A stretch of DNA of 64,000 nt from Parietaria judaica (taxonomy: Eukaryota > Streptophyta > Magnoliopsida > Rosales > Urticaceae): positions 12,538,606 through 12,602,605 of the forward strand of contig OX940865.1 in assembly GCA_954871525.1 (NCBI GenBank). The letters are read 5' to 3'. How positions within the stretch are numbered: the stretch's first letter is position 1; every line of letters begins with the position of its first letter. The notes beneath the pieces were generated by a model, which did not search any database, was not told the DNA's origin, and worked only from the letters and a program-made list of their open reading frames with translations. The translations under genes and the position numbers were made by a program. Positions 35,570 through 47,908 of the stretch are shown here, piece by piece.

Positions 35570-35720
35570 TATGCTTTTGGTCCATATGTATTGAAGTTTG
35601 TAATCATTTCTTGTAATCTCTTGGTTGATCAATCTGGGTGAGTGCCCCGCGGAAGAACGTTATCCACAAGGGATAGTCTGAACTGCGTTAACAAAAAGTC
35701 TCGGTGTTCCTTAGTTTTCT
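35570..35720 (+). repeat. Possible Copia LTR end
   Basis: Contains TTGTAATCTCTTGGTTGATC and GAACGTTATCCACAAGGGAT followed by CTGAACTGCGTTAAC, the order seen in the R-U5 region of some plant Copia LTRs. This rests on pattern memory; no second LTR, primer-binding site or target duplication is evident. Confidence 0.35.
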
Positions 35721-37744
35721 GTACTCGCTTTGCTTTCCTAATCTTTTGAACACATCGCTTAATGATAATCTTGCTAAAACGAGAAAGTATGTCTTAACAA
35801 TGAATCATGAAATAATTAATAATGAAATCGTAAAATCCATGATCCCATATTTTTGTAAAGATTGGATTCAATTAAGTCGTAAATGAAATTTATAGCACCT
35901 TTGGGACTTCGTTTGGGAAATACAAGTACGTGGTATGTTGTAAAGGTTTCTATTCAACAGATCTATAGAGAATGTGACAAATTGGAGAATGTATTTGCGA
36001 ATGGAAGTGCTGAAGGTATAGAGAGATAGGTGCTGTTTGGTAGACAACTTAAACTATTTTTGTTTTCTTTATTCAGAATTTTATAGTTGTAGTGTAAAAG
36101 ACTTTTGCAATTGTTTTAAAATAACTGTTTGGTACACTGTTTTTTTTTTAAATAAAACAACAGAATAATTGTTTGGAATTCGATTTGATTTTTTCTTAAA
36201 AAATTAAATATTTAATACATTAATAAAATATAAAAATATTATTACATTAATAATATAATAACATAAATATCATGTTTAACATATCAAAGTTATATACTAT
36301 ATAGTCTAAAAAATCAGGTTTAACATGCATCAAAAGTAAAATATCTCATGCATTTTATTCTATTATTTTTCACTAACATTATATTAAACATAGTATTCGC
36401 GTGAATTGTATATTCACCACAATAGGTCGTCCGCATTCATTTTTCTAGAGTCATCACACAAGTAATTTATGTCTCAACATCACATAGGTCAAGTCAGATT
36501 CGGCATTAGCACCGGCACCGGTGTCGCAGTTAGCGTTGGTGACTCAGTTGACATCGAGATTTTGAAGGTTCAATGGTGAAGTTTAAAGGTGAAAATTTGG
36601 CATCCATTTTCCGGTTTTGTCTCTGTTCCAGTACCAATCCCAGATCGATTTAAAAAAAATCCAAGAAATTTAAATTTAAACCCAAGAACTGGTACTTCTC
36701 GGTTTCCATTTTTAGAACTGAGAACCATAAACGATGCCCTAAACAAATATTCCCCGGTTTTTGGTACCAGTTTTGATTTTAAACTACATGTCATTTTTTT
36801 AGTTTTTAGTATGTCATTTTAGTGAATTTTAGTATGTCATTTTAGTGAATTTTAAACTTTTATTGTCGTTTTTATACTATTTGTAATTTTTAATTTTTAA
36901 TTTTGAAAAATACATGTGGTTTTTAAGACAAGCACTTTTAAAACCGAAATCGGTACAAAAATAAAATTCCCGATTTTTTCTTCGGAACATGAACAAAAAA
37001 AAAGAGTTATTTCCCGGTTCCCGGTTCTAATTTTACTCCTAATGAAGTCGATAGAAATAAGGAGTGATGAAAGAAAAAACTGAGTGAAGAAAACAGAAAA
37101 CAACAAAAATCTGTATTTGAAAATCCTTAAGAAAAACAGAATAAAACTTGAAATGTTTTGGAGTTCAGTTTGATGAGTTACATACCAAACAATCATTTAT
37201 TTTTCTCAGAGTAACTGTACAAGTTAGAAAACTAAAAAACTGTTTTCAAGTTATGTACCAAACATAGCCATAGTGCTTACAACTCTAGCTATCTCTAAAT
37301 TTTCATAAAAGATTTATTTAAAATTAATAGAATGAGCATCTAACATATATATGAGATATATATATATATATATATAGACGTAAATTGCGTGATAGTTACA
37401 AACTAAACTATAAAATAACCAATTCGATCGAATATACTTGTAATTACAACGATTATTACTTTGACATATTTTCAACATATCAACATCTTTATTCCCAATT
37501 TATTTTATTTATTACATGCATATTGGAAGAGGCGAGCTTGATGTAATTATACTGTAGGTTCGGTATCAACCCATCAAAGCCACTAATTTTCAGACTGCCT
37601 TTCCTAAACACACATTGCATATATTGTAATAAGAAGTAAAACATGAACCCAACAAATAGAAAATACACTTACATAGAACTTTAAAAAGTAGCAAACAATA
37701 TTCTTTTGCGTTGTATGAATATATCATCTAAATCCCAAACGTTT
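35721..37744. other. Intergenic with a decayed repeat
   Basis: No gene supported. About 36590-37060 contains many CCGGTT/GGTACC-type blocks with inverted counterparts (CCATTTTCCGGTTTTG; TTCCCGGTTCCCGGTTC), suggesting a degraded inverted-repeat transposon without recognisable ends. A TA run lies near 37350-37376. Confidence 0.4.
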
Positions 37745-39798
37745 TCAGGTCGGATATTCAGGAGGAAGACGAGCTTGACGGAGAGTAGATTTGACGTCGA
37801 CCTCATCAAAGCCGCTGGCAACCAACGAGTGCTTGAAGGTCACTCCACGGTACATCTTTGGCTGATCGGAGTTGTTGTAAAACTCAGACGCTGGCTCCAC
37901 AACTGTTTCCAGTGACGGTCCATGCACCGTTGTCGCTGATATCCTCCTTACTTTGTTACCTCCCAGCATCACTCTGTGAACGCAGCTCTTGTACTTCCCA
38001 TTTGTCAGGATCTGCACAAGACATGACTTTATAAATACATATGTAGAGAGATAAGGGAGGATATTAGTATATTTTATTTGATTTATTATCCCCTGTTGAA
38101 CCACTTTTTATGCATCTTATTCTTAATTATATACGAAAATTGATGAAAATTTCTACCCTCTTAATTATATATTTCTAAGTACTATTGCAATTTTACAAAA
38201 ACTTTGTCGGTATTCCGTTATCGACATACTAATAAAGTTTAATCGGTACAATCAATTATTGAATTTTGAAAATCATGCAGAAACCTTATGTCTAGTGATA
38301 TTAGTAGCTATGTATATGTATCTTCAAATGTGACTTTAGAAATTGGAACTATATATAGAATACCTCGAGATGGTCCGAAAAGATAATGAAGATGGCATTT
38401 GGAGGCATGTTAATTTCGATCCATTCTCCATCGTTGGAAAGTACTTGAAGGCCGCCATTACTGTCCTGGATGAGCGAGACGAAGATGCCGGGGTCGGTGT
38501 GATCAGCCAAACCCACTGAGCCATGGGATTTGCAGCTCGGAGGATAGAGATTCGTGACGAAAACATCAAACCCTGATTCCAGGTTCAGTGCTTTCTCCAT
38601 GAAGCTCTCCTCAAACCCTAACGCCTTTGACATCGCTTTTGCAAGACCGAGTTCGACCTCTTTCAGTCTTCGGGAGTAGTCCTCTAAAGCCTCGCTAGTT
38701 ATTTTGAATTTAAAAAAATCGTTAACAAGTAAGACTGAATTAACCGAATGCGTGATTTTATGAACAAAGTAACTTAAAGTGTGTTTGTTATGAAAAACAT
38801 CGTGTAAAATGGAAGACCTGAAAGCGATCGGTTTCGGAGGGCAATAGAATTTGGGATGAACGGCGACTTTGAGATTTTCTCTATTCTCGCCGGCGCAGGA
38901 GCTTATTCCCCAGCGGATCCTATCTGTCGTTCTCTTTCTCTCGTATTGCCTCCGATCATCCATCTCTGCCGGATCGAAGAAGTCGGAGATTTTCTCGAGG
39001 ACTCTTGAGAAAACGGTATCAGGCACTCCGTGGTTTACCAACTGTTCTAGCAAAACAAAGCATATCAACATCTGGGTTTGGAGTACATTAAAACATAAAA
39101 TACATTATGAGAGTGAAAAGTCATCGATCGACCATTCTGACAACATATATTTCATATTGTGTTATTGGGTCATGATCTTCGTATTCATACATAAATATAT
39201 ATAAAAAAAAAGAATTAATTTAATTAAGATTTAAAATCCAAAAGGTGAAATCACTTTAAACCTAAAACAATTGTCATGAATTATAACACTTTCCCATGGA
39301 TGCGCACAATGCACGTCGAAGGGTTAATGAAAGAAAGAAAATTGGATATCATGCAAAAACCTATTAGAAGTATGGAAATGTACTTGAAAAGATAAGTCAT
39401 CATTTACTATACATTTTTATATTAGTCTTTCAAATTCTATAAGTCTAAAATGATATTTTCAGGATACTTTTTGTCCAAAATTCAGAATAGTATTTGTCAT
39501 GAAAAGATCATTTACACAATTACGAAATTTAGTGAATCATTATGAGAATTAGTGATAAATTGAGTCATTTTCGGAGATTTTTCAATTGTACATAGAGAGA
39601 GAGAAAAGGCCAAACTTAGTGATGAAATTGACTACATGTATTTAATTTGAGAGAAAAAATTAATTATTTTACGCAGAAGAAGCTATAGTCCTGGCAAACA
39701 CGATTGAGGTGATGGAGACCCTCGGATCGTTGATTTTGATCATCGGAGAAGAGCACAGAGTAGTCCACAATGGGCGTTTTCTGGTTACTATTGGCCAT
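37745..39798 (-). CDS. 2-oxoglutarate/Fe(II)-dependent dioxygenase
   Basis: Predicted 315-aa soluble plant 2-ODD (DOXC class), enzymes that couple 2-oxoglutarate decarboxylation to oxidation of a small molecule. Four exons join in frame: 39798-39673, 39041-38818, 38694-38364 and 38011-37745. The DIOX_N part (KTPIVDYSVLF, LVNHGVPDTVFSRVLE) precedes the catalytic jelly-roll. Iron ligands are H182 and D184 (LADHTDPG) and H239 (SCVHRVML); the 2-oxoglutarate-binding pair is R250/S252 (RIS). The protein is closest in appearance to the 2-oxoglutarate-dependent dioxygenase 19-like group; substrate unknown. It begins directly at the DIOX_N domain, without the 30-40 residue leader many relatives have, so an upstream exon could be missing. 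A TA-rich, TATA-like stretch lies just upstream (about 39840-39865). Confidence 0.9.
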
Positions 39799-39865
39799 TG
39801 AGAGAGAGAGAGAGAAGTTCGTGTTTGAGCATCCATGGAGTATATATATATAGCATATATATATA

Positions 39866-41943
39866 TGTATATAGAAAGACATTGATATTGTGGAGATTTA
39901 GACGCTATCAAGTACTGCACAAGGATATACGCGAAAGTCAGCTGTTCAACATGTCAAAAGGAGCATGCATGATTTGCACTATACTTCATCAACCGGATAA
40001 CGATCACAATAATTTTCCATTTATATATAGAAAGGAATTTCTAAAATCAATAATTTATTTCGTGAATATCATTACATGCAACGATGTTTTTATGTGACCA
40101 ATATTATCATGTACATGACTATTTTTCCTCTGATTTATGTATTTCAATTTCTTTATATTTATTAATTTATGTCAATGTTTTTTTTATCATCAAATTTGTA
40201 TGTACATAGAACTTCGTTAATTTAATGTTAGATCAATAATCTCACTAGCTAAATTTACTAGATAAAAAATTTTAGACAACAATATAGATCTCACTTCATA
40301 TATATTAATTCACTATACATAATGAAAATAACATAGTCGACTTTATTGTGAAATAAAATGAAATATTAAGAAATTACAAATTAAAAGAAGTTGATATATT
40401 TATTGTGAAAAATACAACTCCCTCAATTTAATCAATACCTCTAACATTCGAATTTCATGAAGAAAAAAATAAGTCGGATTATTATTTCAAGGCAGTTTTT
40501 GATAATGCAGAAAATTCTGTTCTCGGTACTTCAGAAACTGTTAGTACATCTTCTTGAAGTACAATCCGATAAACTAAAACTATGTAACGTATAATTCATT
40601 CAATGAAGTATACTTGAAGATAATCTATTCTTATCTAATACCCCTAGAGCCGTGATTAAGCATAAGTCGGCAACAGTTATAGCTTATCACAATAAAAGGA
40701 AGCCGTAACTCAGTACCCTATATGTGGATATTGTCATGATTTTTTTATTAACTCAATTTTTTTTTTTTTACTAACTTTTGGGTATTCATGCCTTAAATAA
40801 CCTATAGGTATAAAAAAAATGACAAGAATGTTGGTGGGTGGTGATGTGTCTCTTGGGGGTAACGTAACAAATGTCGAAGAAACCTATGCCACATGAAGTG
40901 TACGATTGATACCAGAATAATAACGTATAAGAATACGTGCTACCGAAAAGAATAGAAAAAAAAAAAACAATAGGTGTGTAAGTGCATAATGGAGATAACT
41001 TGAAGATATATCCTGCACGTATCTCTATATTTTATGAGGTAGAAATTATTACCGGTTAATGTTTTCTATTTACATAGTATGTTACTTTAGTAAATAATTC
41101 AATATATACATCACCTAGATTATTTTTAAATTATGATTATAAGTATATACCTATATGCATTATAAGATAATAGTATGTCGTTGATGTACGGATTAAATGT
41201 CGTCCTTATCTGCTACAGCAATGACTTGTCCTTGTTCAAATGTAAGTGTTAGGAATATTAAATTGTATTCTGTAACGATTAAATCAGAGATTATATAAGC
41301 TGAACTGTACAAGTCAACGATATAAGTCTAAATATCCGTCCGGTACGAAGACACTTCATACTTGATAAACTTAACACTTCATGGACCGCACTATGATCCG
41401 GTAATAGATCATCATATTAATGTGATAGTTTTTTATCAACAGCCATTCTCGATTAGAAATTCCCATTTCTAATATAGACCATAAACCCGTTTAAATTGTT
41501 TATTTGCGATAGTCAAACCTCCTCACATAGATTCAGTGTGATGACTAAACACGAAAGCAAAGTTAAAGAACTAAGGATAAAAGTTCAATTAATATTTTAA
41601 TATGTATAATTCGCAGATAACTGTATAAGATTATCATTAACAAGAACGTTTCATTCCTAGGTTAACGACCATTTTCTTATACAAGCGAGATTAGCATTTA
41701 AATAGAGGGCATATACAGAATATGTCCAATAGTATGCACATACAATGTGAGATACTGGAATGAAATGGTTCTACCAGAATTGTAGTATTGACGATATATG
41801 AAATGTTATGTCTCACCTTGCCATATCCAAGTCTATAATGATTTTTCTTGAAGTTGCGACATTTCTTAATATTGGCGAAAGTATAAAGAATGTCTTTTAA
41901 GTTCTTGAATGAGGATGTCTAACTCACACACCCTGAAGAGTTC
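39866..41943. other. Intergenic, no gene seen
   Basis: AT-rich, no supported gene. At about 41176 the text GTTGATGTACGGATTAA resembles the start of the LTR family seen at 21773 and 41949-42799, so the region 41176-41943 may be retroelement-derived. No second boundary was found. Confidence 0.4.
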
Positions 41944-41948
41944 AGAGT
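41944..41948. repeat. Target-site duplication of solo LTR
   Basis: AGAGT immediately left of the LTR; the same five bases follow it at 42800-42804. Confidence 0.85.
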
Positions 41949-42799
41949 TGTTGACGTGGTTTCCCACATCAAACAGTTAAGTGTGACTTGTGAGTGTTTG
42001 ATATTCTCGGGATTAGATGATTCGGTGGAATTCGATCTCTCACGTTGCAAACTCTCGATTCACTCTCGATATATGTATATAATAAGCAATATAAATGAGA
42101 CGAGGAATTTTTTATAGAGGTTCGTCTCAATGCGGTAGTTGACTACGTCCTCTGTTAGTTTATTGCGACAACTGACATAGACGGATAGCTACAGACAACA
42201 AATCACGCCTAGAACAGGGAAAAGAATGAGAAGAAGGAAAAAGAATACAATAAAATCTCTAAGTGAGCAAGAATGCAGGGTAGGAGCTTTCGATGTATTC
42301 TCTGAGGGTTGTATGTGCGTATATATCTTGATCTGGGCTTGAGCTTGATATTTATAAATTTCAATTCCTCTCGTTGGACATCCAGGAATCGTGGGGTCTT
42401 CTCTCCGTACTGACCGGGTAAAATGGCTCATCTTGCTACACGTGTCCCATGACTACGTTCTCTTCGTCATGTTTGAATTATGCCCGTTGAAGACTTGACT
42501 CCGTGATCCTGGTCTTCCGCTTGGGTTTGAAGTGAGATGCCGGTTAGAGAGTATGACGATTCTACCCTCGTCTTTCTGGGTTGATGACGAATAGACATTG
42601 GGCCTTTGGGCTTTTTGGGCCGAGTGGCTTTGTTTCCGTTGGGCTTTGTCTGATTGAGAACTCTATTGGGCTTCTCAATTAGGCTTTTGTGAATATCGAT
42701 TTATTTCTTTAAAGTCTTTAATCCTTATTTGTAAATTTAATTAATGCACAACTTTAGCACTTTATGTCATATTAATAATGACAAATTTGTACATCAACA
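41949..42799 (-). mobile_element. Solo LTR of a retrotransposon
   Basis: 851 bp. Read on the minus strand it starts TGTTGATGTACAAATTTG and ends AAACCACGTCAACA, the TG...CA form with TGTTGA/TCAACA inverted ends, and it is flanked by AGAGT on both sides. On the minus strand it has a TATA-like TTTATAAATATC near 42345-42360 and a CT-rich transcribed-looking stretch, giving the orientation. No internal region, primer-binding site or polypurine tract is present, so it is a solo LTR left by recombination between two LTRs. An 80-codon frame inside it (42189-42431) is not a gene. Confidence 0.85.
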
Positions 42800-42804
42800 A
42801 GAGT

Positions 42805-44150
42805 CACAGCTCACATACATTTTGTATAAGCTTATCAGATCGAATAAGGGTCTACATCAAGCGTATAATAAATGAATCGACGTCTTAATGCCCTAAACTT
42901 GTTCGGTTTCATTATCTAATTAGTTTTATAGTCCTAAAAATTCAATAACGAAAGTATGAAACGTAGTCATAAACTAAACTAGAAACGTAATCTTACACAC
43001 AAACTAAAAACATAGTCGTAGTAATAATTAACCAAGTATCATTCAGATTTGACATAAGATTCATACTCACTATATTAATATGTGGCACGCCGATCTAAAC
43101 CAAATATATGTTGGTTGCCCCGTACTCTTGAAGGAAAATGAAAGACATAATAAAATTCAATATTTGACTTAATTTTAGTTGTAGAAGTCTTCTTTTTTTA
43201 TATATTGCGTCAATAGCCTTGAACTTTGAGTATGCTTGTAAGTTGTAACTAGCCTCTTAAATTTCAAAATAACAACCAACATCTCTACTCTTAACTTTGA
43301 ATTTTTTGTCATCTGTTAAATTTTCTAATTAAATTTTAAAAGAACATTAGTGTTACATGATTAATTATAAGATTAATGTAGTAATATTAAGGTTGTTTAA
43401 AACTAAATTGACTTATGTACACCCCTTATTTTTGACTGATTGGTGCATGTACCCCTCAAACTTGAGGGAGTATTTAATTTTTTTCTAAAAATATAATGAT
43501 TAATTTAGCCTTATATTATATTTAACGTGACACTAACACTATGTTAAGTTTTTATTTTTTTTAAGAAAAACTTTAATATTCAGAACTAGCTGCAACCATA
43601 CTCAAAGTTTGGGGGTGTTTATGTTACCATGTAAATAGAAAAATTGCAACAGAAGTACTCAAACTTTGACCAACTGAAGCGGCGGTTAGTCGAAAGCAAA
43701 AAATTGCAGCAAAAGTACCCAAATCAACAAATGTAGGCAGCATATTTTTTCTTCTAATATTTTTTACGGATGTTGGTCAATCTTTTAGAGAATTTTTATT
43801 ATATTATAACTTAAGAGAAACATTTATGTGCTCATCCCGATATCCAACATCTTTTCTCATTTGAATTCGGTTAAACAAATTTAGACCAAAAAATGTGTCG
43901 CCACACATTTGTTGACTTTGGATTTACCATCATTTTTTCACTCTTAACCTCTGTTGTCTTTGTTGAAAAAAAAATTAAATACTTTTTCCGCAATTTTCCC
44001 TATATATATTAATTTCGAATATATATATTTATTTATATACTCGCACTTAAAACACATGATAAAAAATTACCATTGAGATGGCTCATTCTCTCTCCCACTT
44101 GCCGCGCCCGCCTGCATTACCATGATCCTTGAAGCTTCTTGCAAGAAAAA
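42805..44150. other. Intergenic upstream of ERF gene
   Basis: No gene. About 43636-44000 has ends resembling a small MITE (AAAATTGCAACAGAAGTACT on the left and the related inverse near 43985), with degraded similarity and no identified duplication. Confidence 0.4.
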
Positions 44151-44155
44151 TCCAC

Positions 44156-44209
44156 TATATATATATATATATATATATATCTAATCATGCATATATATAT
44201 ATATATATA
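44156..44209. repeat. Two TA microsatellites before ERF
   Basis: TA runs at about 44156-44180 and 44191-44209 within 125 bp of the ERF start codon; they could serve as TATA-like elements. A TATATAGATT motif at about 44235 is another TATA candidate. Confidence 0.7.
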
Positions 44210-44279
44210 GGTAATATGTAATCATGCATGTGCATATATAGATTAATCATAGAATTGATATTACATAGAAAACAAAGAC

Positions 44280-44768
44280 ATGTCGACCGTTTTCATGGCA
44301 GATTCCGACTCAGCTCTCTTGGAGTCCATTCGCCAACACCTTCTCGATGACGAGCTCTTCCCCGTCCCCCCTCCTCCGGTTCTGCCGGCGGTGCATTTCC
44401 GGGGCGTGAGGCGGCGGCCGTGGGGGAAGTTCGCTGCGGAGATTAGGGACCCGAATAGAAACGGTGCTAGGGTTTGGCTCGGTACTTATGAGACGCCCGA
44501 GGACGCTGCGATGGCCTACGACCGCGCCGCCTTCGAGATGCGTGGCGCCAAGGCCAAGCTAAACTTCCCGCACCTCGTCGGCTCCGACGACCACCGCCGG
44601 CTCACACGCGTGACGCCGAAGCGCCGCTCGCCGGAGCCTTCTCCTCCGATCAAGCGAAGGAAGATGAACACGGACGATGAGGTGACGGGGGTTAATCCGA
44701 AAGTGGAGTTGAATAATGATGAATATTGGTTTGACTTTTGCTCTTACGACAAGCAGCGCATATCATAG
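44280..44768 (+). CDS. AP2/ERF transcription factor, group IX
   Basis: Single-exon, 162-aa nuclear DNA-binding protein. One AP2/ERF domain (about residues 39-98) starts [19 protein letters not shown] and includes [20 protein letters not shown] and [13 protein letters not shown]; alanine and aspartate at the ERF-subfamily positions favour GCC-box binding over the DREB type. The N-terminus [11 protein letters not shown] resembles group IX ERFs, which act in ethylene, jasmonate and pathogen responses (family knowledge). A basic IKRRK at about 124-128 could be a nuclear signal, and the C-terminus has an acidic EYWFDF activation-like end. The ATG at 44280 is the first in frame; a second in-frame ATG at 44295 would lose only 5 residues. 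Intronless and much more GC-rich than the flanks, both normal for ERFs. Confidence 0.95.
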   Translation: MSTVFMADSDSALLESIRQHLLDDELFPVPPPPVLPAVHFRGVRRRPWGKFAAEIRDPNRNGARVWLGTYETPEDAAMAYDRAAFEMRGAKAKLNFPHLVGSDDHRRLTRVTPKRRSPEPSPPIKRRKMNTDDEVTGVNPKVELNNDEYWFDFCSYDKQRIS

Positions 44769-45866
44769 TATTTTCATTATGATTTTGTATTTTCTTTTTT
44801 TACCAATATCTTATTCGAATTCATTTGTTCTTTTGATTCATTTGTTGTGTTTGTAAAAACATACTAAACATCGCATTTGATTGTAATACAGAATGCAAAT
44901 TGTATCGTGAAAATATAAATAGATGGCTCTAATTTTATTCTTCTGTAAATGTTAAATTAGAACTAATTAAGGTTAAAAATTGTATAAATTAATTTTCAGT
45001 GTTGTGGTTTTTTTTAGTGACATAAACTCAATGTTTTAGCAGCCGTTAATATTTATTATTTTGCTTCTCTCGAATATTCAAACTATTATTTAAATCGATT
45101 TAACATAATGTTAGAAGTGTTGTTGAGTCTTGGATACGTGTCACATAAAAAATTTTAAATATCTTTTCTTTTCTAGTATTATGAGACAATAACTCGATAA
45201 AAAATTAGCTACGAAAAAATAAAATAGTAGACATTGGTGGTCGTATTCCGGTCGATGTGCTAGAATGGACATACGCAATAACACCGGCAGCTTCTCCTCA
45301 TCGAGTAATTAAATTGGCGGGAGTTCTCATTGTAGTGCCTGGCAAATTTCAATATAGTACGACATATTTGTAAACATATAAACCCTATCAGTTATCAGAG
45401 TAATTAAATTGAAAGAAATTATATTAAATAAAATTCAAACTTAATGTTACAAAATTTACTATAACTATAAGCTAATCAACTTTTCAAATGAACAAACCTT
45501 TTGTGTTGCGTCCTTTTATTTCTTTCTTTTAATTACTTTTGATAATATGTGTCTTTCACGGGATATTGATCTTCCACGGAACTTGCCATTTGTTATACTC
45601 ACAAGTTATGAGAGCTTAAACATTAGATAATAAAATTATTGTTAGATAAGAGGAGTATAACACGAGGACTTTCCAACCGTTTACACGTTATCCGTAAATG
45701 CGACACAAAGTGTCTGCATAAGTCTTTGTATTTCTTTGTTCTTAAATTTTTTTAACACAAATCGGATCAAAAAAAATTAAAAACAAATTAATTAGAACAA
45801 AAGACCCTTATAACGAGAATAAAAGGGAAGAATGCAAAAATTGAAAATTTTGCATGTTAAGCCTTG

Positions 45867-45869
<3 letters not shown>

Positions 45870-45908
<39 letters not shown>
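45870..45908. repeat. TA microsatellite
   Basis: Perfect TA run in the ERF-CSN7 interval. Confidence 0.9.
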
Positions 45909-45910
<2 letters not shown>

Positions 45911-46402
45911 TTGAAATGTTTCCGGTTTTCAACCCCTTGTAAAAATTTTACAAGTTCAGTTAAAAAAGAAAACAAAAAACTTATTTGAGATGTGACTTTC
46001 CGGCTGCGAAAAACTCTTACACTAACATTGAGCTGCGGAAGTCACCGCAACTAGCCACAGAATGAAAACTATTTCCGCTGGCGCTCGCCATGCTTAACCA
46101 TCCTATATTCCTATACCCTCCGCCTGCATGCGGTAAACTTTTTTTTCCATGAGTGCGACTTTTTTTTGTTTTTTTTTTAGCAATAACCGCTTTTGATATA
46201 AGCAACGTTTTTCCTAAATTTCCTTTCATCGTCAAATTCGATCTTTAACCAAAAAAAGATCATACTTTTTTCAATTTTCTAACTCCATCCTATAATTTCT
46301 CAAACAGCCCTCCAAAATCTTTCACAGGAAATTTTTTTGAATTGTTTTCCTTTGTTTTGAGAAATATTAATTTTTTTCAAAAATTTCACTGGTATACAAA
46401 CT

Positions 46403-46461
46403 ATATCCATTGGCTTTACAATATACCTCTCGGTTTAGTAATACACCTATTGGTTTGTAAT
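46403..46461. repeat. Three degenerate 20-bp tandem units
   Basis: ATATCCATTGGCTTTACAAT, ATACCTCTCGGTTTAGTAAT and ACACCTATTGGTTTGTAAT in direct succession, sharing the pattern A-A-CC---YGGYTT-R-AAT. Confidence 0.7.
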
Positions 46462-47489
46462 TTACTCGGTACCGGATTTAAAAAACTTGCAAAACCTCAT
46501 CAACATACCCATTGCATCCTTGATATACTCGGCAATCAGTTTACAGGGATTTGAACATTGTTTGTGACACTAAAAACTTTATAAAAATAAAATAAAAACT
46601 CTCCAACTTATTAATTGCAAGTAAATATGAAGACCACAAATGTATTTCTTTTAACTCTTACCAGCCGTCTTCCGAGGCGAACGGCGGCCAAGAGAAGAAA
46701 AAAACAATCCAAACAAATACAGCAAGTCAAAAAAATTAGGCACTAAAAATGGTAAAAGATGAACTTTTGTATTAGCTATATAAAAAATAATTGCAAAAAG
46801 AGCACAATTACGTTTCAAACATGCTATTTGTTTGGGCAGACCAGACGCCAACATAGAGAGATTGGAGAGACGAGAAAAGACCAAACTCTTAGAAATCCAG
46901 AAACATCTTAACGTAGTGTACCGAGGGTGTTTTAGGTAAAATACTAAGTCTGCAAAACGTAAAGCCGTATCAATAAATCTGGTCTCTTCTTGACAACTCA
47001 ATTGGGATTACAATTGGCTAGAAGGAAGACATTCTAACGATGCAACAAACACGGGCTCGGTTTCGCTGTCAGAGGAAGGCTGTTTGATTCTCCAGGTGCA
47101 AGGATCGACCGCCGTGGGCAAAAATCAAGGCTAGTTAACCAAAAACACCTGGGAAATCATGTGGGTCGTCTGTGTCTTCAAGAGATTGGATGCCGTCTCC
47201 TGCGGTTTTATTTATCAATCGATCCGGAAATTTAAAGAAAAAGCTTTAACTCAAGAAGATATGTTTTTAGAGACTGCAAATGCCGTATCGTTGCATTGCT
47301 CTAACATATGCATTTTTTTTTAATTTAATGCTTCAATGGAAGTACAATCAATGAGAGTTGAGCGCATTTCGACGAATGTTAAGTTTTTACAGGCCAAAAT
47401 TACCGAGATATCCATTCGTAAAGAATAAATTTAATTCAACAAGGGTAAAAGAAACATGTAAGCATCACCCAATAAGATAGAATTACGTA

Positions 47490-47870
47490 TAAGGGTGAAA
47501 CTTATATACCGAAAACCGGTTACCAGAACTGGATACCGAAATTTAGTCCTCGGAAAAAAAGTACCATTAGGGAACCAGTTTTCCATCTGTAACCAGTGCC
47601 AGTTTCCAGTTTCAATATACGTGTCGTGTAATTTGAATTTTATTTACCTCATTATTTTGACTCTAATTTAGTTGAATTGAACTATGTTATCTTAATTTAA
47701 AATGTTCTGCTTATAAAGACTTGATTATATATTTTGTTTTATCTGTTTTTTTTTTTCTTTCAATCCAGCTTTCATACTGGTCTCGGTTGATAAGCTGGCT
47801 TTCATAAAAATATAACAAAGCCGGTAAAAATTCCCAAAAAAAACGGTTGTTGGTCCCAGTTTCACCCCTA
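47490..47870. mobile_element. Candidate hAT-type MITE
   Basis: 381 bp with ends TAAGGGTGAAAC (left) and, as reverse complement of the right end, TAGGGGTGAAAC. The interior is rich in ACCGGTT/GGTACC-like blocks, as in the repeat at 36.6-37.1 kb. TAGGGGTGAAA is typical of some plant hAT termini. An 8-bp duplication is not clear (only a TTAC core is shared), so the class is tentative. Confidence 0.55.
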
Positions 47871-47908
47871 CTTACTATCTATATCTATTTTTTCCATAAG
47901 AGGTGTGG

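Larger units (their letters stand above)
44769..47489. other. Intergenic, no gene supported
   Basis: Between ERF and the CSN7 3' side. Contains a TA run at 45870-45908 and the 20-bp tandem repeat at 46403-46461. The minus-strand frame at 46651-47001 (116 codons) has hydrophobic runs but no recognisable family and no supporting splice context, and the one at 46017-46235 has none either. Confidence 0.5.

Noticed and set aside
38869..39204. 111-codon plus-strand ORF over the dioxygenase
   Set aside because: Antisense to exon 2, no domain.
42189..42431. 80-codon minus ORF with a hydrophobic C-terminus
   Set aside because: Lies entirely within the solo LTR downstream of its TATA-like motif; non-coding LTR sequence.
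44280..44768. DREB-type identity for the AP2 protein
   Set aside because: Alanine and aspartate at the subfamily-defining positions and the [10 protein letters not shown] form indicate ERF, not DREB.
46651..47001. 116-codon minus-strand ORF
   Set aside because: Hydrophobic runs typical of translated AT-rich DNA and no recognisable family.
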